Part shown: in pieces, positions 32,675-44,377 of the stretch | Position numbering within the stretch: position 1 is the first letter of the stretch | Layout: each line of letters opens with the position of its first letter | NCBI GenBank assembly: GCA_022457155.1 | Contig: JAJGOT010000058.1 | Span: 186,001 to 250,000 of the forward strand | DNA: 64,000 nucleotides | DNA from: Cladopsammia gracilis | Taxonomy: Eukaryota > Cnidaria > Anthozoa > Scleractinia > Dendrophylliidae | Direction of reading: 5' to 3' | Made by a program: the position numbers and the translations under genes | Notes under the pieces: generated by a model | Seen by the model: the letters and a program-made list of their open reading frames with translations, nothing else | Databases searched by the model: none | Told to the model about the DNA's origin: nothing

Positions 32675-33666
32675 CAGAAAATAAAACGAACAACGTGATA
32701 ATCATCCTCATCGCCATTGTTAGTCATTGGACAATCACTCACTTTCAGCAAAGGGAATCGCTGAAAGATGAATTGGCCTGCGAAAAGCTCCCTTTTAACC
32801 ATCTGTTGAAGTCATTATTTAATTGCGCAAGACGTGTTCTGTTTGGTATTTATAAAACAGCTGTTTAAATCTTTAAATGACGTAAAGAACAACTCAAAAT
32901 AACCCAAACTACTAGCACAATGACCCATAACGATCTAAAAAACCCACAACCACCAACCGACTGGCCGGAGCCATAATGTTTTCTTAAAATCGTCGTTCAA
33001 TTAACATTTTGGTCGTTAACTAAGGTAATATTTAAAGAGAAAATGTTTAAGGCCACATGACTGTCATTACAAAACGAAAAAAAAGCTTTTAGTTTGAAGT
33101 AGGTAATTTCAACTGGTTTTTAAAAGTTACTGAGTTTTAACCAAAAACAATAAGCAGGCAATATATTTCTAAAAAATATATTTTTAACGCTATAAGAAAA
33201 ACGTCTTTGGTTACTGCACTTTGAGCAAGCTTCTTTTCTTCAATAAATGCTTTGCCTTCAGGTTGAACTCAATAATAACACACTGTGAACATTAACCTTG
33301 GCAAAAATAGAAATATCCATTAGGCATAACTATTTAGGAAATCGAGAAAGGAAGAACTGGATTTTCTTTTCAAGCCACTCGGCTAGAAATCTTAAATTGG
33401 GACGTTCGTCGTTTATCGTTTTGAATGCATTAGGTCTTAAATGTGTTTTTATAACTTTCGGTTTGTTAAGAATAACCTTGTATAACGTCTGGCTTTTGCG
33501 TTATAGCTGTGATCTGGTTTATGGATTTATTTCATTAACATTTGAAGCTATCAAAGCACTCGAAAGATTTAGTTTTATTTTTTTTCTTATTAGCATTCTT
33601 TTTTGTCTTTTTATAATTAATTTTTCTTAGGAATTATGCACACTATTAATGGTAGGAGATTTGGAA

Positions 33667-34806
33667 ATAATTCAATGAAAATGGCTTGAAGCCCAGCGGA
33701 ATTTGCAATTACTTAAAACTGAGACACTGAAAGAATTCACAATTTGTTCATTGAATGTACGTGGTCTAGGTGACGAGGTAAAACGAAGGGAAACGTTCAG
33801 ATGGCTAAGGAACAAAAAATTTTCGATTTATTTCCTACAAGAGGTTCATTCCACAAAAGATACCGCTACGATTTGGACGAATGAGTGGGACTATAAAACA
33901 ATTTTCAGCAGCTGCTCTAGCTCGAAAGCAGGAGTCTGTATTCTTTTTAACAACAATTTCTCTTTTCAACTGCTTAAGCAATACTCCAATCCAGAGGGTA
34001 GATTCATCATAGCAGAATTGGCTACAAGCGAGAGAATTCAACGTTGATGAATATATATGCACCCAATAAGGACGACCCAGACTTTATGCAGAAAGTTTTA
34101 GACATCGCAACCGATTTCACCTGCGACGATATAATTTTTGGTGGCGATCGTAATGTAGTTCAAGACATTAAGAAAGACAAAAAAGGGGGTAATCCGACAA
34201 CTCACAACAAAGCTTTAAACAAACTAAAAAATATAGCCGCAAATTTAGATTTGACCGATATATGGAGAGATATGCAATGGGATGAACTAAGGTATACCTG
34301 GAGGCAGCGAAAACCAGAAATCCATTGTAGGTTAGACTATTTTTTAATTAATCAAGGCTTGAGCCCGAATGTCTCGCATTCCGATATTATACCTGGCTAT
34401 AGGACAGATCACTCAATGGTTACACTATCGGTCACACTGCAAGCCAACCCCAGAGGCCCCGGCTACTGGAAATTAAATACGTTTTTCCTTATTGAATCCG
34501 AATTTATTGCCGATATCATAAAGCGACCATTCAGGATGTTAAAGAACAATATGAGGATGATCAAAATGTTGACGACTCTCTGCTTTGGGAAATGGTTAAG
34601 CTAAAAGTAAGAGAGTGCTCGATTAGATATGCAAAGAAAAAGAAAACACAACAAACAAACTTGGAAAGACAGATCAAAAACAAAATTTGCATACTTGAGA
34701 AAATCGTGGAAGATGCCAAAACACTTCCACACGAGAAAACCTTAGCTATTGAATCTTTAGATAAAGCCAAGCGTGAATCCGAATCAAAACAAAAGGAGCT
34801 ATAATA
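33667..34806 (+). pseudogene. L1/Tx1-type ORF2 endonuclease half, unit 1
   Basis: APE-type endonuclease: FTICSLNVRGLGDEVKRRE, YFLQEVHST (catalytic Glu), then INIYAPNK-like, IIFGGDRN, HCRLDYFLIN and YRTDHSMV (catalytic DH). The start is closed by TGA (ATGAAAATGGCTTGA), whereas unit 2 reads through here. Frames shift near 34030 and 34518. It breaks off at AGTAGAGCGA where unit 2 begins, so there is no RT. Confidence 0.85.
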
Positions 34807-34822
34807 AGAAGTAGAGCGAAGA

Positions 34823-37800
34823 AGCTTATGCTTTTACCCAAACAGCGTTACTAAGAAGAACACGTCCTTATCCCCGTAAAGCTTCATTTATGGCAGTCAC
34901 GTGCCTCGTAGTGGTCATGTATAATAATTTTGAACAATGAAAGTCGTATACAAATGAACGTTGTCAGAAGTACATGTTGTTCTGACGTTGCTCAAGGTTG
35001 CCAAGTTACAATGACATTGACAGCAACCAATTTGAGTCTTCCCAGTAACAGTTTACCTTCGGGGAGCTGGCAATCCAAAAAATCCCCTGTAATTATCGAG
35101 TTCAACCCACCGCACAGTAAAGGTTTGACAACCTGTAAAACCATACTCTCAATTCGAAACTGATACCACAATCCGACGCTACATACCTAGCGTTAATCAG
35201 GAGAGTTCATCCGTTGTCAAACATTTACTGTGGAGTAGGTTGAAGGGACGATTCTTTTCTGGTCCTAGCTCGCCGACTATCACGGTGAACAAGGGACACG
35301 GGTTTAATAACTTTCATTACATATCAACACGAATGCGTCCGAAATTGCGACGGAGCCACCTTTAACTATTCTTTTCCAAAAGCCAAGTTTCGTATTTCGT
35401 TTTTTTTTTTTACTTGTAGTTTGCCTAGCTAGGTGGCTTTTTGATATTTCTTTATAATCAACTATTCCAAAATTTGGTACAACATAAGTTTAAAGACATA
35501 CCAATATCTTCTTGGCTGTCAGATTGGGGAAAAATAGGGTCGGAAGGATGTGAAGTTGCTGAATTAAAGTCACAGCTTAGTGAGTGACTTCTTAATCGGC
35601 AATGGACTTATTTAACAAACTTTAAACAAAATGTAAGGCTGATCGAACGGCTAAACATGTGTTTTAATTCATCAATATTTTTGTTGGACAAAACTAACCT
35701 TCACACCAAAAAGCGGAGTCAGAAGAAGAAGAAGAGAAAGGAGTACGAAGGTTTTTAATTGTGAAAGTAATATTCTCGTACTAAAGACAAAATAACAATT
35801 TCGATTGCCCCAGATATGCTTTTTATACTATTGTTCAGAGTCCAGTATTAACCAAAAGCCATGGTACATCCTTTACAGATGCATGGTGTACAGCACTGGA
35901 AAAGATTGGACTGGCCAAGGGTTTAGCTATAGTACGTACAGGATGATCTAAGAAATGAAGTGCGGGAGAACTAACCAAGAACAAGAACAAGATGTTTGCC
36001 AGAAGGCCACAAGAATGCCTTGGCCGTGATCACCCCGACCAGAAGGTGACCAGCGGCAGAACAATGAGTGGAAAAGTACAAATTTTATATAACACGATAC
36101 AGCCATGAATTTGAACTAAAGACGACCGATATGTTTGTCATTGCAACTTTAAACGTTGTAAACTGGTGTGTTATGTACATGAAAGAATGAAAAAACTAAA
36201 CAAAACATTGCAATCGACCACTAAAGCCAAAGGGGCTATATCATGGGACCAACTAAAATTACTGTATCACTTTTATAAAAAGCTAAAAATAATGGTCCAG
36301 ATTTGTTAACAATTATTAATTAGTGTTTTAAAGCTATTAATATTTGTCTCAGGCTGCGGATCGCTAGGATGGAAATGGATTTCAACTAGAAAAATTTAGT
36401 CTTAAGTTTTCGAGATTTTTAACTGTGGCTATAAAAATCGATGAAAATGGCTTTGGTTTGTTCTCCTTTTTATAATTCACTTTATATCTTTATACCTATT
36501 GATTTTCAAAGAATTTTGTCCACGAGTTACGCTACTTATCAATAAGTATAGCACAATTTTGATCAAAAGGCAGACTCGCGATTTAGCCCCTTTAAAAAAC
36601 TCGAGCTTTTCTCAGACAATTTAAGTCATCCAAGCATACATGTCACCTTTACGATTGGTTGAACAACCGACTTAGTAGTTTTTTTTTAAGATAATTTTTG
36701 CCGACATTGCCCTTTAACAACTTTGCTTTCATGAATATAAGATTTAAAAAATAAAGCGAAACAACATAAAGCACAGAACATTGCTAAATTTTGCAAATTT
36801 CACAATTCCGACTGAACTTTTTGTAACTAAGGGAATTAGAAACTGATTGGTATAAATTTTGAATCGTTAGAAATTATTTCACAGACGTAGACAAAAATGC
36901 AAAGCAAACGTGAGTGATATAAGAACAAAATGAACAAACAAAAGCAACTGTAAATTGACTCACCACAATATATGCCAATATATGCCAATATATGCCAACA
37001 GAAAATAAAACGAACAACGTGATAATCATCCTCATCGCCATTGTTAGTCATTGGACAATCACTCACTTTCAGCAAAGGGAATCGCTGAACGATGAATTGG
37101 CCTGCAAAAAGCTCCCTTTTAACCATCTGTTGAAGTCATTATTTAATTGCGCAAGACGTGTTCTGTTTGGTATTTATAAAACAGCTGTTTAAATCTTTAA
37201 ATGAGGTAAAGAACAACTCAAAATAACCCAAACTACTAGCACAATGACACATAACGATCTAAAAAAATCCACAACCACCAACAAACTGGAGCCATATAAT
37301 GTTTTCCCAAAATCGTCGTTTAATTAACATTTTGATCGTTAACTAAAGTAATATTTAAAGAGATCAAAGGCTCCTTAGAGCCAACCCGTGAATTTGAAAT
37401 GAAATTTTAAACGCAATGCGGTAAGCTTATGTTTTCACTCTGTCACGGTTCAATATTTTTTTTAAAATTAAACGTAAGGATTTTTGACAAACGCAAAAAA
37501 TAAAAATACAGTACATCACTTCCATAATGTTCAGTCCGAAGAAGAAAGAAAAAAAAACGAAAAAAAAAAATGAACGGCCCGAGCGAGTTTCGAACCTGGG
37601 CCTTTCAGCTGGGAGTCCTCGCTTTACACCACTCGACCACCGTGACCACTGGCTTGGAATGGGATAATTTTTATTAGTCAAAAATAGATAACCATCAAAA
37701 CGCGTGTCTCAGTTGAAAATTCCTTTTAGATCGATTTTGACGTTGCATTGAAGACTCCAAATGCGAAACATCTTTAAGCTTATTGTTGTTTATATTCGTT

Positions 37801-39910
37801 TACACCAATTTAGTTATTGTTATCGCTGGATTCACGCTGTTCTTGTTACAAAACGCATTCGTAACAAAGCATTACGTCACTAAGTTTACAGCTGATGGAA
37901 GGAGTGAGCGAGTGAGTGACTCATTTGCATATCAATCGCCGTTACCGATAACCCGTTCATTACGCATGCGCGTATTTTCACGGGTTAAAAATGTTTAAGG
38001 CCACATGACTGTCATAACAACGAAAAAAAGCTTTTAGTTTGAAGTATGTAACGTCAACTGGTTTTTAAAAGGAAAGTTTTAACCAAAAAAAATAAGCAGG
38101 CAATATATTTCTAAACAGGTACGTATATTTAGAAAACATATATATTTTTTATCGCTATAAGAAAAACGTCTTGGTTACTGCACTTTTAGCAAGCTTCTTT
38201 TCTTCAATAAATGTTTTGTCTTCAGGTTGAACTCAATAATAACACACTGTGAACATTAACCTTGGCAAAAATAGAAATATCCATTAGGTATAACTATTTA
38301 GGAAATCGAGAAAGGAACAACTGGGTTTTCTTTTCAAGCCACTCAGCTACAACTCTTAATTTGGGACGTTCGTCGTTTATCATTTTGAATGCATTAGGTC
38401 TTGAATGAGTTTTTATAACTTTCGGTTTGTTAAGAATAACCTTGTATAACGTCTGGCTTTTGCGTTATAGCTGTGATCTGGTTTATGGATTTATTTCATT
38501 AACATTTGAAGCTATCAAAGCACTCGAAAGATTTAGTTTTATTTTTTTTTTCTTATTAGCATTCTTATTTGTCTTTTTATAATTAATTTTTCTTAGGAAT
38601 TATATGCACACTATTAATGGTAAGAGATTTTGAAATAATTCAATGAAAATGGCTGCAGCCCAGCTGAATTTGCAATTACTTAAAACTGAGACAATGAAAG
38701 AATTCACAATTTGTTCATTGAATGTACGTGGTCTAGGTGATGAGGTAAAACGAAGGGAAACGTTCAGATGGCTAAGGACGAAAAAATTTTCGATTTATTT
38801 CCTACAAGAGGTTCATTCCACAAAAGATACCGCTACGATTTGGACGAATGAGTGGGGCTATAAAACAATTTTCAGCAGCTGCTCTAGCTCGAAAGCAGGA
38901 GTCTGTATTCTTTTTAACAACAATTTCTCTTTTCAACTGCTTAAGCCATACTCCGATCCAGAGGGTAGATTCATCATAGCAGAATTGGCTACAAGCGAGA
39001 GAATTATAACGTTGATAAATATATATGCACCCAATAAGGACGACCCAGACTTTATGCAGAAAGTTTTAGACATCGCAACCGATTTCACCTGCGACGATAT
39101 AATTTTTGGTGGCGATCTTAATCTAGTTCAAGACATTAAGAAAGACAAAAAAGGGGGTAATCCGCTCACAACAAAGCTTTAAACAAACTCAAAAATATAG
39201 CCGCAAATTTAGATTTGACCGATATATGGAGAGATATGCAATGGGATGAACTAAGGTATACCTGGAGGCAGCGAAAACCAGAAATCCATTGTAGGTTAGA
39301 CTATTTTTTAATTAATCAAGGCTTGAGCCCGAATGTCTCACATTCCGATATTATACCTGGCTATAGGACAGATCACTCAATGGTTACATGCACTATCGGT
39401 CACACTGCAAGCCAACCCCAGAGGCCCCGGCTACTGGAAATTAAATACGTTTTTCCTTATTGAATCCGAATTTATTGCCGATATCATAAAGCGACCATTC
39501 AGGATGTTAAAGAACAATATGAGGATGATCAAAATGTTGACGACTCTCTGCTTTGGGAAATGGTTAAGCTAAAAGTAAGAGAGTGCTCGATTAGATATGC
39601 AAAGGAAAAGAAAGCACAACAAACAAACTTGGAAAAACAGATCGAAAACAAAATTTGCATACTTAAGAAAATCGTGGAAGATGCCAAAACACTTCCACAC
39701 GAGAAAACCTTAGCTATTGAATCTTTAGATAAAGCCAAGCGTGAATCCGAACTCATTAATCAATACAAAACAAAAGGAGCTATAATAAGAAGTAGAGCGA
39801 AATGGTACAACGAGGGCGAAGAAAACAGCAGGTATTTTCTTAACCTTGAAAAAAGGCATAATAAACAAAGCGTTATCGGGCAGCTAAAGGTGGCAAACGG
39901 ACGCACTTTG
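34823..39910 (+). repeat. Tandem duplication, unit 2
   Basis: Repeats unit 1 from TTATGCTTTTACCCAAACAG, and extends beyond its end into more of the L1 element. It differs by a 620-bp insertion (37364-37985), a shorter 12-bp satellite and scattered substitutions. Confidence 0.88.
37364..37985 (-). mobile_element. 620-bp element with tRNA-like head, copy 1
   Basis: Unit 1 of the tandem (TTTAAAGAGAAAATGTTTAAGG near 33037) is the empty site. Read on the minus strand it starts TAACCCGTGAAAATACGCGC and has ATTTGCAT/ATGCAAAT and TGAGTCACTCAC near its start. The middle (37657-37577) holds a tRNA-like core with A box TGGTCGAGTGG and B box GGTTCGAAACT. It ends with the hairpin GGCTCTAAGGAGCC followed by TTTGAT. 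AACCCGTGAA is inverted at the two ends. It could be a tRNA-SINE that joined other sequence, or a TIR element that captured one. Confidence 0.65.
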
Positions 39911-39928
39911 TATCACCCTGATTTGTAA
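38643..39928 (+). pseudogene. L1/Tx1-type ORF2 endonuclease half, unit 2
   Basis: Same domain as in unit 1. The start is open (ATG at 38643, MKMAAAQLNLQLLK). Motifs: LNVRGLGDE, LQEVHST, NIYAPNKDD, IIFGGDLNL. Frame breaks lie near 39170, 39388 (four extra bases, ATGC) and 39492. The last is shared with unit 1, which means the template was already broken when duplicated. A Lys/Glu-rich linker (39560-39900) leads towards the RT and is cut by the inserted element at 39911. Confidence 0.85.
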
Positions 39929-41592
39929 TAAAGAACAGGATTTGTAATATGAACCGGATTTGTAATAAAAATCAAAGGCTCCTTAGAGCCAACCCGTGAA
40001 TTTGAAATGCTAGCGTAACGCAATATTGTGGTAAGCTTATGTTTTCACTCTGTCACGGTTCAATATTTTTTTTTAAATTAAACGTAAAAATTTTTGACGA
40101 ACACAAAAAATAAAACTACAGTACATCACTTTCATAATGTTCAGTCCGAAGAAGAAAGAAGAAAAAGAAAAAAAAAAAAAGAACGGCACGAGCGAGATTC
40201 GAACCTGGGCCTTTCGGCTGTAAATCCGCGATTTAGACCACTCGACCACCATGACCACTGATTTGAAATAGAATAAATTTTATTACTTGAAGGTAGATAA
40301 CCATCAAAACGCGTGTCTCAGTTGAAAATTCCTTTTAGATCGATTTTAACGTTGCATTAAAGACTCCAAATGCGAAAAATCTTTAAGCTTATTGTTGTTT
40401 ATATTCGTTTACACCAATTTAGTTATTGTTATCGCTGGATTCACGCTGTTCTTGTTACAAAACGCATTCGTAACAAAGCATTACGTCACTAAGTTTACAG
40501 CTGATGGAAGGAGTGAGCGAGTGAGTGACTCATTTGCATATCTGTCGTCGTTACCGATAACCCGTTCATTACGCATGCGCGTATATTCACGGGTTAATCA
40601 TCGTGATATGTAATAACAACAGGACTTGTAATAAAAATCAACCTAATATGTAATAAAATAACTAACCGGATTTGTAATAAACTTTCAACCGGATGTGTAA
40701 TAACCTATCTACAGGATTTGTAATAACGCTGCGACAGGTGAGTCACTTATTTTTATACCGTCTTGATGTGCATTTCTTAAAGATACCTCTATTCTCCCAC
40801 TTATGGAAGGGTTTGGATATTCCAAAAAGTTAGGGATCGAAAAGGCCAATTTGAGAGGAGTTTATATTTAGGGGTGTGGGGTTAATATATTCTACATATC
40901 TGCCTACACATATGACCTCTGACATTCAAACCCAAAAAGGAAGGCACTCCCCACATAACGAGGTTAAACAAAACGAAGTACCACTCTAAAAAGAGAAAGA
41001 AGTTAAAATTAAAAAAACGAAAAGATTAGAAAAGAAAAAAGAAAAAAAACCGACCCCGACCCCAAAGTATGGCTTCTCGGTTAAAACTTTAGTAATCTGC
41101 CGAACATAAAAATACTATATATGTGTGCTGCGTTTGCACTTCCAATGTTGCGTTATATATCAGAACATATAACTTTTGCTTACATTAAAACAAACTAGAA
41201 AACATTTTCGTTATTCTAGAAAGCGGGGCAGTCATAAAATTACCAAGAATTTTGTTTCAGCCCCTTACTCATCTCCCCCCGCTCCCTTTGGAAATTTCCA
41301 AAGCCATCCTTAGAGGTAGGTAAGGGTATTCATATTTTATTGGAAACGCACATCAAAGTATCACTCACCTTTCGCAGCGTTATTACAAATCCTGTTAATA
41401 GGTTATTACAAATCCGGTTAAGTGTGTTATTACAAATCTGGTTGAAAGTTAGTTACAAATCCGGTTAGTTATTTTATTACATATTAGGTTGATTTTTATT
41501 ACAAATCCTGTTGTTATTACATATCACGTTGATTTTTATTACAAATCCGGTTGATATTACAAATCTGTTCTTTATTACAAATCAGGGTGATA
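39911..41592. mobile_element. 1.7-kb element with TIRs made of GGATTTGTAATAA repeats, family 2
   Basis: Ends TATCACCCTGATTTGTAATA and its complement ending CAGGGTGATA. A possible TA duplication is included. Each terminal repeat is about 215 bp and consists of nine to eleven units of GGATTTGTAATAA or GATATGTAATAA with 5-12-bp spacers, in the same order at both ends. The left terminal repeat is split by a second copy of the 620-bp element (39967-40606). The interior (about 40740-41380) has no recognised transposase. It interrupts L1 ORF2. Confidence 0.85.
39967..40606 (-). mobile_element. 620-bp element with tRNA-like head, copy 2
   Basis: Same order as 37364-37985: hairpin GGCTCCTTAGAGCC, tRNA-like core (40185-40260 on the minus strand), ATGCAAAT and end ACGGGTTA. 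It is placed inside the left terminal repeat of the family 2 element, whose unbroken right end shows the original sequence. Confidence 0.7.
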
Positions 41593-42520
41593 CACACTCT
41601 TACCAAAGACAAAGACATACTAGAAGAATGCAAACGATTCTAGAAAAATCTATATACATCACAAAAAACGGAAAATGCAAACATAAATAAAGACCTTTTC
41701 TTCCCTGAAAACAATGGATGTAAATTATCTCCAGAAGATGCAATTTCTTGTGAAGGAATGCTGACGGAGAAAGAATGTTTTGAAGCCCTTAAAACAATGG
41801 AACCCTTTCAAATTTGAAAAACTGGCGCCCTCTCACTCTTCTAAATACCTGAGATTACAAAATTGCAACAAAGGCAATAGCGAATCGGCTAAAAAATATG
41901 CTTCCTAGGCTCGTAAATCACGATCAAACAGGTTTTCTCAAAGATAGATCTATCAGCGAAAACATCCGATTGATCGAAGGTTTGATAAGACATACAGAAG
42001 AAGAAAAAATTCCAGGTCTTCTATTATTTGTCGATTTCGAAAAAGCTTTTGACACCTTAGAATGGTCCTTTGTTCAGCAGACGTTCGAATACTACAAATT
42101 TGGCGCTTCTTTAAAAAATGGATTGAACTCTTTTACGTTGAAATTGAAAGCAATGTAGTAAACAATGGCTGGTCATCTGACTTTTTCACTCTGGGAAGAG
42201 AAAGAAAAATAAGTTTATACGCAGATGACACTACTTTAATCCTTGAAGGCACAAAATCATCATTACAATTCTCACTAACCACATTGGACGCCTTTCAAAC
42301 GGTATCTTGCCTTAAAATCAACAACGAAAAAACCGAAGCCCTCTGGATCGGAGCGCTGAGCGAAAGTGAAAAAGAATTGTTTCCCGAGCGTAATTTTAAG
42401 TGGGCCAAAGACTCCGTAAAAGCACTAGGCGTGTGGTTCTCTACATTATGCAAAAAATCGCAAGCCCTTAACTTTAAGGAAAAAACTGAAAAAAAAACAT
42501 TTGAAGCTATCCGCAAATAA
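41593..42520 (+). pseudogene. L1/Tx1-type ORF2 reverse transcriptase, internally deleted
   Basis: Continues the ORF2 split by the family 2 element. RT motifs: LVNHDQTGFLKDRSISENIR, LLLFVDFEKAFDTLEW (motif A), then YADDTTLILEG (motif C). The motif B region is missing between WSSDFFTLG and ISLYADD, a deletion of roughly 50-60 codons. A second gap precedes 41815. The thumb part ends at AIRK near 42519. Confidence 0.85.
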
Positions 42521-43077
42521 TTTCTACTTAGCCTGTAGATCAAAGTTGTGTGAAGTTTTGAGATTTTGGGGGGCTGATTTTGGGCAGTGTATGAGAGAAT
42601 AAAAGGGATGAGAGGAGAAATATTGGATATTTAAAGAAGGCCACACGACAGTCACTATGCCATAAGAAAACGAAAAAGCTTTTAGTTTGAAGTAGGTGAC
42701 GTCAGCTGGTTTTAAAGGGGGAAGTATTGACCTTTTTTCGCCAAAGCCATGCTACAGTTCATTTACTTATTTAGAAAATAACACTTAAAAACCAAGAGAG
42801 GGAAATCAAACAATATATTCTTGAAAGTGGGACAAGTTTATATGGTCTGTGGGCCGTTTTGGAGACGAAAATGTTGGAACTTGAAAAGAATTAGGCAAAC
42901 GTTTTCATTTTGCAAATCATTCAGACGCCATATATCCGGTTAGAGACATTCATCTACAGTTTTGGTGCATTTTGTGGTAATTTATCACACCACTGGACCA
43001 TTATTTTTCGGTTTCTTTTCATATTAATAAAAACATTTTTGGTTTTAAAATGACAGCAAATCCCCATTAATACTTCC
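42521..43077. other. Repeat pieces, no gene
   Basis: About 42630-42720 matches 33050-33130 and 38000-38075 (AAGGCCACA, GCTTTTAGTTTGAAGTAGGT). The remainder is anonymous. Confidence 0.6.
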
Positions 43078-43378
43078 CCTTTACTGCGCCTTTCAATAAC
43101 ATGTGGAATTTGAAATTCAAATTTCTACCAACAGTTGCGTTTTAAACTGCCGTCAATCATCTTAGCTTACCTCTCAGGAAACAGGTCTTCACTTCAAAGA
43201 GGTCAAAAGGTCATGTCCGTGCATTATGATTGGTAGATTTCGATCCATTTCATTTGTTTCTTTTTTACATGGTCCGTTGGCTTTCGTATTAATTATGATT
43301 GACGGCAGGGAATAACGCAACTGTTGGTGGAGAATTGAATTTCAAATTCCGCATGCTATTGAAAGGCGCAGTAAATTT
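43078..43378. mobile_element. MITE with about 85-bp inverted arms
   Basis: TTTACTGCGCCTTTCAATAA and CCAACAGTTGCGTT at the left; the complement, ending TTGAAAGGCGCAGTAAA, at the right. The 130-bp centre has no coding features. Confidence 0.8.
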
Positions 43379-43869
43379 GTTGCGATGTACGAAGAAATGA
43401 AGACAAAACCAGTAGACAAGTCATGCTGTCCTACTTTTCTTAGGATGAGAGAGGAACGGATCTGCCTAGATAAAATGGGTGTTTATTTCTTATGTGACGT
43501 TACAGTTTCCTTTTCCGTAAAGTGTAGGCAAATTCAATTAATAAATTGTAGAGAGTCCGAAAATAAATACACGCAGGCAATATATTTCTAAACAGGTACG
43601 TATATTGAGAAAAAATGTGTTTTTTATCGCTATAAGAAAGGAAATGTTTTGCCTTCAGGTTGAACTCAATAACAACACACTGTGAACATTAACTTTGGCA
43701 AAAATAGAAATATCCATTTGGTATAACCATTTAGAAAATTGAGAAAGGAAGAACTGACTTAATTTGGGACGTTCGTCGTTTATCGTTTTGAATGCATTAG
43801 GTTTTAAATGTGTTTGTAAACTTTCGGTTTGTTAAGTGCCGCAAACCCTATATTTTTCTGCCTACCGGC
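43379..43869. other. Partial copy of the 38090-38430 sequence
   Basis: GCAGGCAATATATTTCTAAACAGG through TTCGGTTTGTTAAG matches the region upstream of L1 ORF2 in the tandem units; 45270-45550 repeats it again. No gene. Confidence 0.65.
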
Positions 43870-44377
43870 GTTTAAGGCTATGTCTACACTATACCGGATA
43901 GCTCTTGCGCCGGCACGAAAACCATACCAGATAGGCCTTTCGTTCACGCATGAAATGCTAGTTTCGGAACGATTTTTGTTCCGGAGCGCCGCTGCGACGC
44001 GGCGCTCGTGAAAGTGAGGATATGTCTACACTATACCGGATAGCTCTTGCGCCGGCACGAAAACCATACCGGATAGGCCTTTCGTTCACACATGAAACGC
44101 TAGTTTCGGAACGATTTTTGTTCCGAAGCGCCGCTGCGACGCGGCGCTCGTGAAAGTGAATCGTCACATATCGGATAGATTCTGGTGCCAATCTCTGGGG
44201 CAGTGTGAACAGGCAATCGAACCGAACCGTAGCGGAACTCAACAACTAGGAGCGAGGATTGAATCCCACTGAAAAAGAAGTAAATATTCAGTTCTGGGTC
44301 GTTTCTGTTCACACCATGCCGGAGTATTTTTCATGTCGACATGATAAGCTATCCGGTATAGTGTAGACATAGCCTTA
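43870..44377. mobile_element. TIR element with a 152-bp internal duplication
   Basis: Ends TAAGGCTATGTCTACACTAT and ATAGTGTAGACATAGCCTTA. The first 150 bp, including GGAACGATTTTTGTTCC and the palindrome GCGCCGCTGCGACGCGGCGC, is present twice in tandem (43881 and 44033 offsets). Confidence 0.85.

Larger units (their letters stand above)
30466..34822 (+). repeat. 4.36-kb tandem duplication, unit 1
   Basis: Runs from TTATGCTTTTACTCAAACAG to the point near 34822 where the L1 ORF2 breaks off and the same motif starts again. It contains about 3.2 kb without genes followed by the 5' half of an L1/Tx1-like ORF2. Pieces of the 5' portion also occur at 52310-53160 and, more broken, at 42620-45600, so it belongs to a repeat present beyond this tandem. 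Confidence 0.88.

Noticed and set aside
32484..32868. Frames with WHILAYIGIY repeats
   Set aside because: Products of the 12-bp satellite; unit number differs between the two tandem copies and the frames have no start context.
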